Positions 6,856-14,578 are shown, numbered from the stretch's first letter. The stretch: DNA of 16,281 bases from Clostridia bacterium (GCA_017538005.1 JAFYJR010000011.1:1-16281), one strand, 5' to 3'. Notes: a model not told the origin generated them from the letters alone. A program made the numbers and translations.

Positions 6856-8374
6856 TGAAATCTACGGGCCTTTAAAAAGCGGCACCGACATACGCGGCAC
6901 CGCCGCCGAGGGCGTGCCGGGTGAAGATGTAAATCTTACCGATGAGGTTCTGACAGCCATTGCCTACGGCTTTGCCGCGTGGCTCTAGGAGAATGTTGCG
7001 CCGTCATACGGTGAGCTTTATACTGTCGCAGTCGGACACGATTCCCGTGTCTCGGCCGAGCGTATAAAAGCTGCAGTTGTGCCGGCGCTCCTGGACTGCG
7101 GTATCAGCGTAAAGGACTGCGGCCTCGCTTCAACTCCGGCCATGTTCATGACAACAGTTGACTTCGAGTGCGACGCATCGATTGAGATCACCGCGTCTCA
7201 TCATCCCTGGAACAAGAACGGTCTCAAGTTCTTCACCAGGAAGGGAGGCCTTGAGGGCTCTGACATAGAGGCGATTCTGACAAATGCACAGTACGATGTT
7301 AAACCCGACATTCCCGATGATATGCCGAACGGGGAGTACACCGAAGAAAACTATATGAATATCTATGCCCAGACGCTTCGCGAGAAGATCTGTGCCGATG
7401 TGAATTCCGATGACTATGCGCGTCCTCTGCGCGGCTTTAAGATAGTTGTGGATGCCGGCAACGGTGTGGGTGGATTCTATGCCGAAAAGGTCTTGGCACC
7501 GCTCGGGGCGGACGTAGAGGGCAGTCAGTTCCTGGAACCGGACGGCATGTTCCCGAACCATGTTCCGAATCCCGAAAATCCCGCAGCCATGGCCGCCATT
7601 CAGAAAGCAGTCATTGAAAATCACGCCGATCTCGGTGTTATCTTTGACACCGATGTTGACCGCGCCGCGTGCGTTGCGGCCTCGGGCGAGGAGATTAACC
7701 GCAACGCGCTGATAGCGCTTGCGTCCGTCATCGCCCTCGAGGGCAACGAAGGCGGCACTATAGTCACGGACTCGGTAACGAGTTCCGGCCTCAAGAAGTT
7801 TTTGGAAGAGGATCTCGGCGCTAAGCATCACCGCTTCAAGAGAGGATACAAGAACGTCATTAATGAGGCAAAACGCCTAAACCGTGAGGAGTGCGTCAAC
7901 TCACCGCTTGCCATAGAAACTTCCGGTCACGCTGCCATGCGTGAGAACTACTTCCTCGACGACGGCGCTTATCTCATTACAAAGATAATCATCAAAGCCG
8001 CCCAGCTGAAGAAAGAGGACAGGACTCTGGACTCTCTGATAGAAAACCTGAAACAGCCGGTTGAAGCGGGAGAGTACAGGATTAAGATTCTTGATCCCGA
8101 TTTCAAGGCATACGGTATGAAGGTCCTCGAGGACTTTGAGGCATGGCTTCGGGAGAACGATGCCTATGAGGTCGCAAATGACAGCTTTGAGGGTGTGCGC
8201 GCGACCAAGACGGAGGCGGAGGGCTGGATGCTTCTCAGACTTTCCGTGCATGACCCGATACTTCCGCTTAACATAGAAACAGACAAAGAGGGTTCTCTCA
8301 CTGAACTGAAGAGTGACGCGAGAGGCTTCCTCTCAAGATATGAAATGCTTGATATTTCAGCGCTTTTGAACTGA
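6848..8374 (+). pseudogene. Phosphoglucomutase/phosphomannomutase interrupted by an in-frame TAG
   Basis: Read through, this is a 508-codon alpha-D-phosphohexomutase, which interconverts hexose 1- and 6-phosphates. The amber TAG at 6986-6988 (codon 47) breaks it. The 46 codons before the stop are clearly part of the family (KSGTDIRGTA, residues 10-19), and the same frame continues with AVGHDSR, the phosphoserine loop TASHHP (Ser117), the metal loop DTDVDR (Asp267, 269, 271), the sugar loop ETSGH (357-361) and the C-terminal phosphate-binding domain. No other damage is seen, and no downstream start (GTG 7079, ATG 7142) has a ribosome binding site or would keep the N-terminal active-site residues. 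It is therefore either a very recent pseudogene, a sequence error or a readthrough gene. The start ATG 6848 lies in the previous gene, with GGAGG 15 bases upstream. The end shares one base with larE (TGATG). Confidence 0.82.
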
Positions 8375-9087
8375 TGAAGAGTGACAATCTTTTGAAACTT
8401 GAACAGACAATAAAAAATACCGCCAAAGACGGAAAGATGGCTTTGGCGTATTCCGGCGGCGTGGACAGTTCCATCCTCCTTGCGGTCGCAAGGGGAGCAG
8501 GGATTGATGTCCTGCCGCTCACTTTTGATATTTTGAAGGCCCGCGAGATACCGCAGGTACGGAATAATTCAAGAGAACGCTGCTACTTCTGCAAAAAACT
8601 TATGATGACTTCCTTTAAGGCCGAGGCGGCAGAAAAGGGGTACGAAGTGCTCTGCGACGGCACGAACGCGGACGACAGAAAACAGTATCGTCCGGGGTTT
8701 AAGGCGCTTGCCGAGCTGGGCGTGCGAAGTCCCATAGCCGAGGCCGGTCTGACCAAGGAGGAACTCCGTGAAATCGGAAGGGAACTCGGTCTTCCCGTTG
8801 CCGACAAGCCGAGCTCACCCTGTCTTCTGACCCGTTTTCCGTATAACACCTGTGTCTCGGAAGAGATGCTTAAAGCGGTCAGCGCCGCCGAAGACATTGT
8901 CAAAACTGCCGGCCATCCGGCCTGCCGCGTAAGGGTCTTCGGCACCGAAGCAAAAATTGAAGTGCCAAAGGAAGAACTTCCTCTGACACTTGAGACAAAT
9001 GAAATATTATCCGTTTTAAAACCTATAGGCATTGAGACCGTGACGGTTGATCCGAAGGGTCTCCGCTCAGGTACGATGGATGAATGA
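8374..9087 (+). CDS. larE: LarE-type ATP-dependent sulfur transferase for NPN cofactor
   Basis: This encodes a 237-residue PP-loop protein of the LarE family, which adenylates pyridinium-3,5-dicarboxylate mononucleotide and inserts sulfur to make the dithiocarboxylate of the nickel-pincer nucleotide. The PP-loop SGGVDSS is at 27-33. Cys70 and Cys73 (RCYFCKK) and Cys150 (SPCLLTRFPY) are the notable cysteines; Cys150 sits where the sulfur-donating or cluster-binding Cys of the family is found. Three conserved cysteines may mean the Fe-S type rather than the single-use sacrificial type; that is inference. Its start overlaps the preceding stop by one base (TGATG) with no clear ribosome binding site, so translation is probably coupled. 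A terminator follows 8 bases after the stop. The last 21 bases overlap larC2 on the other strand. Confidence 0.88.
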   Translation: MKSDNLLKLEQTIKNTAKDGKMALAYSGGVDSSILLAVARGAGIDVLPLTFDILKAREIPQVRNNSRERCYFCKKLMMTSFKAEAAEKGYEVLCDGTNADDRKQYRPGFKALAELGVRSPIAEAGLTKEELREIGRELGLPVADKPSSPCLLTRFPYNTCVSEEMLKAVSAAEDIVKTAGHPACRVRVFGTEAKIEVPKEELPLTLETNEILSVLKPIGIETVTVDPKGLRSGTMDE

Positions 9088-9483
9088 AAGAATTGACTCG
9101 TCGTTTTCGTCGGCGAGTTTTTTCATGTCCTCGTACTCGGGACAGATCTTTTCTACATCGCCATAGGTAAATTTATTTGCTTTTACGGGACCGTATGCCG
9201 TGTCTATTGTTGTCGGCTCGCGGTCCATTATTATTCTGTCGAGTTCCTGTCTGCGCATGCCTACCGCGGTTGTGTGCCTGAAAATGATGTTTACCGCAGC
9301 TTCTTCCTGCTCGGGCTTTACCATCACCGAAAGTGAGTAAGCCGGGCGGGATTTTTTCATGAAGATGGGGGAATACCAGGCGTCTTTCACACCCGCTTCA
9401 AAGAGCTTGTCCAGAGTATAGCCGAGAGCCTCACCTGAGCAGTCGTCGATGTTTGTTTCAAGAAGTATGATTTTATCTTTCAT
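9067..9483 (-). CDS. larC: LarC C-terminal domain protein (LarC2-like nickel insertion protein)
   Basis: This 138-residue protein corresponds to the C-terminal half of LarC, the CTP-dependent enzyme that inserts nickel into the NPN cofactor. Family landmarks are ETNIDDCSGEALGYTLDKLF at the start, PIFMKKSRPAYSLSVM, HTTAVGMRR, TAYGPVKANKF and CPEYEDMKKLA near the end. The C-terminus is complete, but the N-terminal LarC1 half (about 270 residues) is neither attached nor found elsewhere in the window. I chose ATG 9483 because AAGGTGG lies 5 bases upstream; the in-frame TTG at 9498 overlaps that site. It overlaps the end of larB by 11 bases and the end of larE, on the opposite strand, by 21. In Lactiplantibacillus plantarum the two halves are joined by a ribosomal frameshift; here the upstream neighbour is larB, so that does not apply. 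Confidence 0.8.
   Translation of the reverse strand: MKDKIILLETNIDDCSGEALGYTLDKLFEAGVKDAWYSPIFMKKSRPAYSLSVMVKPEQEEAAVNIIFRHTTAVGMRRQELDRIIMDREPTTIDTAYGPVKANKFTYGDVEKICPEYEDMKKLADENDESILSFIHRT
9096..9123 (+). terminator. Intrinsic terminator of the larE operon, inside the larC2 coding sequence
   Basis: ACTCGTCG (9096-9103) pairs with CGGCGAGT (9111-9118) with one G-T wobble, around a 7-base loop, followed by T at 9118-9123. It lies 8 bases after the larE stop, within the antisense 3' part of larC2. Confidence 0.75.
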
Positions 9484-10162
9484 CTTTGCCACCTTCAACC
9501 ATTGCGTTTATCTGAGCGGCGCTGTAACCCGCGCCGAATCCGTTGTCTATGTTTACGATGCTGGTGCCCGCGGCGCAGGAGTTAATCATTGCGAGGAGGG
9601 CGGATAGTCCCTCAAAATTCGCTCCGTAACCCACTGAAGTCGGAACTGCTATGACGGGAACGGTCACCAGACCGCCTATGACGGTGCAGAGAGCCCCTTC
9701 CATACCCGCGACGGCAACAATTGCGTTTGCCTGTCTTATCTCGTCTATACGGTCGAGGAGGCGATGTAAACCGGCCACACCCACATCGTAGAATTTCTCG
9801 ACATTGGCTCCGCACATCCAGGCTGTAACAGCCGCTTCGTCGGCGACAGGGATGTCGGTTGTGCCGGCAGAGCAGATTGCGACCTTGCCGACAAGTTTTT
9901 CGGGCTCGCCGACGGTTATGCAGCGCGCGTGCTCATGCCAGACGGCGTCGGGCAAAGCCGCTTTGACCGCCTCGTACTGTTCCTCGCTCGCGCGCGTGCC
10001 GAGTACCAGGCCGTTGTTCTCATAGAGTTTTTTGAATATTTCGACACAGTGGTCGAGTTTCTTGCCCTGACAGAATACGACTTCCGGAAATCCGGTGCGT
10101 CTCTTTCTGTCCAGGTCGAGGCAGGCGAAATCGCCCACTGTTTCATACGCTTTATCAGACAT
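9473..10162 (-). CDS. larB: LarB, pyridinium-3,5-biscarboxylic acid mononucleotide synthase
   Basis: This 229-residue protein of the LarB family, related to the PurE class of AIR carboxylases, carboxylates and hydrolyses nicotinic acid adenine dinucleotide in the first step of NPN cofactor synthesis. Motifs are RRTGFPEVVFCQGK (21-34) in the N-terminal part, SAGTTDIPVADEA (99-111), YDVGVAGLHRL (125-135), VAGMEGAL (151-158), VPTSVGYG (173-180) and NSCAAG with Cys196, followed by NIDNGFGAGYSAA (204-216). Cys196 is in the place of the cysteine reported to attack the nicotinate ring in L. plantarum LarB; that match is from memory. AGGAGA 7 bases before ATG 10162 supports the start. It follows an unrecognised gene by 9 bases and overlaps larC2 by 11. 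Confidence 0.9.
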   Translation of the reverse strand: MSDKAYETVGDFACLDLDRKRRTGFPEVVFCQGKKLDHCVEIFKKLYENNGLVLGTRASEEQYEAVKAALPDAVWHEHARCITVGEPEKLVGKVAICSAGTTDIPVADEAAVTAWMCGANVEKFYDVGVAGLHRLLDRIDEIRQANAIVAVAGMEGALCTVIGGLVTVPVIAVPTSVGYGANFEGLSALLAMINSCAAGTSIVNIDNGFGAGYSAAQINAMVEGGKDER

Positions 10163-10171
10163 GAGCTTCTC

Positions 10172-10849
10172 CTAATCCAGGATGTAGATACCGGACGTCA
10201 GGACTACAACTTCCTTACCCGCGACACGCATATAGCGGAGGACGGGTTCCTCAAATTTCTTGTAGTCTGTCGTCACATAGTTTTTAAGCGAGATTTTCTT
10301 TATCGCTCTTGAGTTTTTGCAGCAGACATAGAGATCGTTGCCTATACGGCTGACGGACATCGGACGGCCTATGTCGGTCGTCGAGGCACCGCCGATACGG
10401 AAATCTATCCGCTGCAGTTTCTTCGAATAACGGACAACCGCGTTCTGGTCGGGGACGCAGCACCAGATGCTCTGGTCCTCGGGAGCGCAGCTTCTGATGG
10501 GAGAGTCGTGGTATGAGAGGTCTCCGGTGAAGATGAGTGTTCCGTTGTAGTCAAAAATACCGATTTCACCCGTAGGGTATACGACATTTATAAACCCTTC
10601 AGGTCCCTCGCAGACGGTACAGGTCAGATAGTCCTTTACCTGCTGCACTATTTCGACATATCCGTGTCCGAATTTGTACTGCGCATAGAAGTTGCGCTTA
10701 ACCTTCTGAACTTTATGCGTGGTGAAATTGAAGAAACGGAATGCCACTTTGATTCTTCCGCGCTCGTCACGGCCGTCCGGAATGGCTATTACGAAGCCTT
10801 CGGGATGGGGGATGATGTCGAGCGGCGTGTTGCTCATTAATTGTTTCAT
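10172..10849 (-). CDS. Unrecognised protein, beta-propeller-like, coupled to rex
   Basis: This encodes 225 residues that I cannot assign to a named family. The sequence is beta-rich with repeated units such as 'GEIGIFDYNGTLIFTGD', 'DQSIWCCVPDQNAVVRYSK', 'GNDLYVCCKNSRAIKKISL' and 'GKEVVVLTSGIYILD', the pattern of NHL/SMP-30-like propeller blades, but too few for a complete propeller. There is no signal peptide or membrane helix, so it is probably cytosolic. Several cysteines are present, including two CC pairs. Its ATG at 10849 overlaps the rex stop (ATGA); a second in-frame ATG at 10837 is possible, and neither has a strong ribosome binding site, so coupling with rex is likely. It ends in TAG, and the frame then continues through three codons into the larB ATG. 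Position between rex and larB suggests a link to redox control or NPN synthesis, but no function is claimed. Confidence 0.72.
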   Translation of the reverse strand: MKQLMSNTPLDIIPHPEGFVIAIPDGRDERGRIKVAFRFFNFTTHKVQKVKRNFYAQYKFGHGYVEIVQQVKDYLTCTVCEGPEGFINVVYPTGEIGIFDYNGTLIFTGDLSYHDSPIRSCAPEDQSIWCCVPDQNAVVRYSKKLQRIDFRIGGASTTDIGRPMSVSRIGNDLYVCCKNSRAIKKISLKNYVTTDYKKFEEPVLRYMRVAGKEVVVLTSGIYILD

Positions 10850-11478
10850 TCTGCGTTAATCACCTGATAGCAAAGTGTCATGAGGCTGTCGTTGAAGTGA
10901 ACGTTCTCAACGACGGCACGCGGATATTTTTCATTTATGTTGTAGTGTGAGAAGTTCCAGAAACCTCTTATGCCGCAGTCAATGTAGAGCGGCACATTTT
11001 CGGCTGCCTCAGCATAGGGGATGCAGAGGATGGCGACATCTACGCCGTTCTCCTTGCAGAAGTCCTCTATGTCGGAAGCGGGACGGATGGGGAGGCCGCG
11101 AAGGACCTGTCCCGCGAGAGCTTCGTTCTTGTCAAAGATACCTATGAGGTTGAAGCCTCTCTGTTCAAACTCAATCTGAACAGCGAGCGCGCGGCCGAGA
11201 TTGCCGGCGCCGATGAGTATGGTCTTGAGACCGGCGTCGACGCCCAAAATCTTGCCGATTTCGGTCTGGAGGCTTTCGATGTTATAGCCGTAGCCCTGCT
11301 GACCGAATCCGCCGAAGCAGTTCAAGTCCTGACGGATCTGAGAGGCCGACAGACCCATTCTGTCAGCGAGCTCGCGGCTTGATATTCTGACCATGCCCGC
11401 ATTCTTTAAAATACCGAGGAAACGGTAATAGCGGGGAAGTCTTTTGATGACTGAAATGGAAATATACTTTGAACTCAT
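10846..11478 (-). CDS. rex: Redox-sensing transcriptional repressor Rex
   Basis: This encodes a 210-residue Rex repressor, a homodimer that binds DNA when NAD+ is high and leaves it when NADH rises, freeing fermentative and respiratory genes. The N-terminal winged helix includes ISSRELADRMGLSASQIRQD (32-51) followed by the family signature FGGFGQQGYGY (55-65). The Rossmann domain has the dinucleotide loop GAGNLGRA (90-97) and Asp116 in GIFDKN at the end of strand 2, expected for NAD(H). Length is normal for the family. AAGGAG overlapping the icd stop supports ATG 11478. It lies inside the acn-icd operon, whose promoter carries Rex-box-like dyads, so autoregulation is likely. The stop overlaps the next gene by 4 bases. 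Confidence 0.96.
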   Translation of the reverse strand: MSSKYISISVIKRLPRYYRFLGILKNAGMVRISSRELADRMGLSASQIRQDLNCFGGFGQQGYGYNIESLQTEIGKILGVDAGLKTILIGAGNLGRALAVQIEFEQRGFNLIGIFDKNEALAGQVLRGLPIRPASDIEDFCKENGVDVAILCIPYAEAAENVPLYIDCGIRGFWNFSHYNINEKYPRAVVENVHFNDSLMTLCYQVINAE

Positions 11479-11489
11479 AGTGCATCTCC

Positions 11490-12641
11490 TTAAGCTTCAA
11501 GCGACTTTACCGTCTGCATGACATAGTCGCCGAATTCTTCGCAGGAAGCGCCGTCGCTTCTGCCTGTGATGGTTATCTTTTTCTCTGTCTCGAGACAGAT
11601 ATTCATTGCCTTTGAAAGTAAGTCTGCCTTGTCGGCATAGCCGATGTGGCGGAGCAGCATTTCGGCGGCCTTGAACATCGAGGCCGGGTTTGCGTACGCG
11701 CCGTCGCCGCGCTCAATCATACGCGGCGCGGAGCCGTGGATGGCCTCGAACATGGCATAGCGGTCGCCGATGTTTGCGGAGCCCGCTGTGCCTACGCCGC
11801 CCTGAATCTGCGCGGCCTCGTCGGTGATGATGTCACCGTAGAGGTTGGGCAGAACGAAGACCTGGAACTCGCTGCGGCGCGCCTCGTTCACGAGGTTTGC
11901 AGTCATTATGTCTATGTACCAGTCCTCGGCTTCTATCTCCGGATACTCTGCCGCAATCTCGTGGGCGAGAGCGGAGAATTTGCCGTCGGTCTTTTTCATG
12001 ATATTGGCCTTTGTGACTATCGCGAGTTTTGTTTTGCCGTTTGCTCTCGCGTACTCGCAGGCCGCGCGGACAATACGCTTTGTTCCGAGGTCAGTGGTGA
12101 CCTTAAAGTCGAAAGCGAGCTTGCCGGGGATGTCTATTCCTTTGGAGCCGAGCACATATTCGCCCTCGGTGTTCTCACGGAAGAAAATCCAGTCGATGTT
12201 CTCTGCGGGAACCTGTACGGGACGGACATTGGCATAGAGGTCAAGTTCGCGGCGCATAGCGACATTCGCGCTCTCCATTGTTCCGCCTTTGGGTGTGGTC
12301 GTAGGGCCTTTTAAAATCACCGGGCACTCCTTGAGTTTTGCGAGTACATCGTCCGGTATCGGTTTGCCGCAGGCCTCTCGGTTTTCTATGGTGAGGCCGT
12401 CGATTACCTCAAATTTGATTTTTCCTGATTTTACTTCGTCTTCCAGAAGGAAGGAGAGTAGACGCATGGCCTCTTTCGTGATTATCGGGCCTATGCCGTC
12501 GCCGCCGCAGATGCCTATCTTTATCTCGGGCATTGACGCAAAGTCCGTCTTGCCGGCATCCGCGGCCATTCTGTCGCAGCGCTCGAGCTGCTCATTCAGA
12601 AGGCCTCTGAAATGCTCTACAGCAGATTCAATGTAATCCAT
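11490..12641 (-). CDS. icd: Isocitrate/isopropylmalate dehydrogenase family protein, probably isocitrate dehydrogenase
   Basis: This 383-residue beta-decarboxylating dehydrogenase probably oxidises isocitrate to 2-oxoglutarate and CO2. Motifs are GGDGIGP (46-52), the substrate loop ESANVAMRRELDLYANVRP (123-141), ENTEGEY (156-162), the Lys/Tyr region around 205-216, NLYGDIITDEAAQIQGG (266-282, with metal-binding Asp270 and Asp274) and HGSAP (302-306). The N-terminus carries about 40 residues before the nucleotide-binding strand, longer than most members. The cofactor-choosing region after HGSAP is RMIERGDGAYANP, matching neither the usual NAD (DIAGK) nor NADP (KYAGQ) pattern, so the cofactor is left open. 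It overlaps the acn stop by one base (TAATG); pairing with aconitase argues for isocitrate rather than isopropylmalate. Confidence 0.82.
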   Translation of the reverse strand: MDYIESAVEHFRGLLNEQLERCDRMAADAGKTDFASMPEIKIGICGGDGIGPIITKEAMRLLSFLLEDEVKSGKIKFEVIDGLTIENREACGKPIPDDVLAKLKECPVILKGPTTTPKGGTMESANVAMRRELDLYANVRPVQVPAENIDWIFFRENTEGEYVLGSKGIDIPGKLAFDFKVTTDLGTKRIVRAACEYARANGKTKLAIVTKANIMKKTDGKFSALAHEIAAEYPEIEAEDWYIDIMTANLVNEARRSEFQVFVLPNLYGDIITDEAAQIQGGVGTAGSANIGDRYAMFEAIHGSAPRMIERGDGAYANPASMFKAAEMLLRHIGYADKADLLSKAMNICLETEKKITITGRSDGASCEEFGDYVMQTVKSLEA

Positions 12642-14569
12642 TATTTCTGTCCTTTCGTGTATTGGAGAAGGTCGCCTGCTTTTAAGATGTCCTTCTGTCT
12701 GTCAGTGAATACTCCGACAAGAGGTATTTCGATGTTCTTTGTCAAGTCAACGAGTCTGAACTCGCCGGAATCGAGAGATGAGAAGACATCTTTCAAAACA
12801 AGGTCGTCGCCCTGATCAATCCTGTCATAGTCCGCGGGGTCTTTAAATGTAAGAGGCATGATGCCCGCGTTTATGAGATTTGCGGCGTGAATACGCGCGA
12901 AACTCTTTGTTATAACGGCTTTTATGCCGAGATAGAGCGGAACGAGAGCGGCGTGCTCACGGGATGAACCCTGGCCGTAGTTTGCTCCGCCGATGATGAA
13001 TCCCTTTCCCGCGGCTTTGCAGTTTTCGGCAAAGTGCTCGTCACACTGTCTGAAACAGAACTGTGAGAGATAGGGGATGTTTGAGCGATAGGGAAGAATT
13101 TTCGCGCCGGCCGGCATAATATGGTCGGTGGTGATGTTATCGCCGACTTTAAGTATCGCCGGCGCGGAGATTTCATCGGTGAGTTTGTTTGACTCGGGGA
13201 ACGGTTTGATGTTCGGACCATATATTACTTCAATCGAGTCTGCCTCGGAAGGTGAGGCAGGAAGCTCAATCATATTGTCGTTGACATAAAATGCCGAAGG
13301 CATAACTATCTTCAGCGGCTCGCCCAAAGTGCGGGGATCCGTGAGAACGCCGGAGAGAGCTGATGCCGCGGCGGTCTCGGGACTTACGAGGTAGATGCCG
13401 GCATCGGCTGTGCCCGAGCGGCCCTCGAAGTTTCTGTTGAATGTCCGAAGCGATATGCCTGCCGAGTTCGGCGACTGGCCCATACCTATGCAGGGGCCGC
13501 AGGCGGACTCGAGCACGCGCGCGCCGGCGTCGATGATATCAGTCAACGCGCCGCACGCGGCGAGCATTGAAAGTACCTGTTTTGAGCCGGGCGCTATCGC
13601 GAGACTGACATTCGGAGCGACTTTCTTGCCTTTAAGAATGGCCGCCACTTTCAGCATGTCCGAAAGTGAGGAATTGGTGCAGGAGCCGATGCAGACCTGA
13701 TCGACTTTTATCTGACCGATATCTGCGACTTTCTTTACGTTGTCGGGCATGTGAGGCATGGCTGCCATCGGCTCAAGCGCTGACAGGTCGATATCTATAA
13801 CTTCGTCGTATACGGCATCCTCGTCAGCGCTAAGCTCGGCGTAATCCGCGCCTCTGCCTTGTGCCTCGAGGAAAGCCCTTGTAACTTCGTCTGACGGAAA
13901 GATGGAAGTGGTTGCGCCGAGCTCTGCACCCATATTTGTAATTGTGGCGCGCTCGGGAACAGACAGTGTCTTAACACCGGGGCCCTGATACTCGATTATC
14001 TTGCCCACGCCGCCTTTGACGCTCATGATTCTCAAAACTTCAAGAATGACATCTTTGGCAGCAACATAAGGGGAGAGGGAGCCGGTAAGATTTATCTTTA
14101 CCATCTTCGGCATGGTGATGTAGTACTCGCCGCCGCCCATGGCAACAGCGACATCAAGACCGCCCGCGCCCATCGCGAGCATGCCGATACCGCCGCCTGT
14201 GGGCGTATGGCTGTCCGAGCCGATGAGCGTCTTGCCCGGTACACCGAATCTCTCGAGGTGTACCTGATGGCAGATGCCGTTGCCCGGGCGCGAAAAACGA
14301 ACGCCTCTCTTCTTGCACACGCTCTGGATGAAGCGGTGGTCGTCGGCGTTCTCAAATCCCGTCTGAAGGGTATTGTGGTCAATGTAGGCGACAGAGAGCT
14401 CTGTCTTTACTCTGTCTATGCCCATGGCCTCAAGTTCAAGGTATGCCATGGTACCCGTCGCGTCCTGTGTGAGGGTCTGGTCAATACGGATTCCGATCTC
14501 GTTTCCGGGTATCATTTCACCTGTAACAAGGTGATTTTTGATGATTTTCTGACTTAATGTGTAGCCCAA
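12641..14569 (-). CDS. acn: Aconitate hydratase (aconitase)
   Basis: This encodes 642 residues and interconverts citrate and isocitrate through a [4Fe-4S] cluster. Cluster ligands are Cys297 in IGSCTNSS and Cys357 and Cys360 in ACGPCIG. The N-terminus matches the family (GYTLSQKIIKNHL, then IRIDQTLTQDATGTMAYL), followed by GSDSHTPTGGGIG and, in the C-terminal swivel domain, ANYGQGSSREHAALVP. Length fits the shorter aconitases of Clostridia and archaea rather than the roughly 900-residue AcnA. I place the start at TTG 14569 because TTAAAGGAG at 14579-14587 lies 9 bases upstream and homologues begin with this Gly-x-Thr segment; a further upstream TTG at 14611 would overlap the predicted transcript start. 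It is the first gene of the minus-strand operon and ends overlapping icd. It could act on a close analogue such as homoaconitate, but the icd partner favours citrate. Confidence 0.92.
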   Translation of the reverse strand: MGYTLSQKIIKNHLVTGEMIPGNEIGIRIDQTLTQDATGTMAYLELEAMGIDRVKTELSVAYIDHNTLQTGFENADDHRFIQSVCKKRGVRFSRPGNGICHQVHLERFGVPGKTLIGSDSHTPTGGGIGMLAMGAGGLDVAVAMGGGEYYITMPKMVKINLTGSLSPYVAAKDVILEVLRIMSVKGGVGKIIEYQGPGVKTLSVPERATITNMGAELGATTSIFPSDEVTRAFLEAQGRGADYAELSADEDAVYDEVIDIDLSALEPMAAMPHMPDNVKKVADIGQIKVDQVCIGSCTNSSLSDMLKVAAILKGKKVAPNVSLAIAPGSKQVLSMLAACGALTDIIDAGARVLESACGPCIGMGQSPNSAGISLRTFNRNFEGRSGTADAGIYLVSPETAAASALSGVLTDPRTLGEPLKIVMPSAFYVNDNMIELPASPSEADSIEVIYGPNIKPFPESNKLTDEISAPAILKVGDNITTDHIMPAGAKILPYRSNIPYLSQFCFRQCDEHFAENCKAAGKGFIIGGANYGQGSSREHAALVPLYLGIKAVITKSFARIHAANLINAGIMPLTFKDPADYDRIDQGDDLVLKDVFSSLDSGEFRLVDLTKNIEIPLVGVFTDRQKDILKAGDLLQYTKGQK

Positions 14570-14578
14570 TCCTGTGCG

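Noticed and set aside
7130..7831. Long minus-strand open frame (233 codons) opposite the phosphohexomutase, and similar ones opposite clpE (2871-3473) and icd (11646-12314, plus strand)
   Set aside because: They lie antisense to genes with clear family motifs, resemble no protein family and have low-complexity or odd composition. They are shadows of codon structure on the real strand.
7079..8374. A shorter phosphohexomutase starting at GTG 7079
   Set aside because: No ribosome binding site precedes it, and it would lose the conserved N-terminal TDIRG segment that is encoded upstream in the same frame.
9473..9498. Frameshift joining of LarC2 to an upstream LarC1, as in L. plantarum
   Set aside because: The overlapping upstream frame is complete LarB, not LarC1. 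The 11-base overlap has a normal ribosome binding site for larC2.
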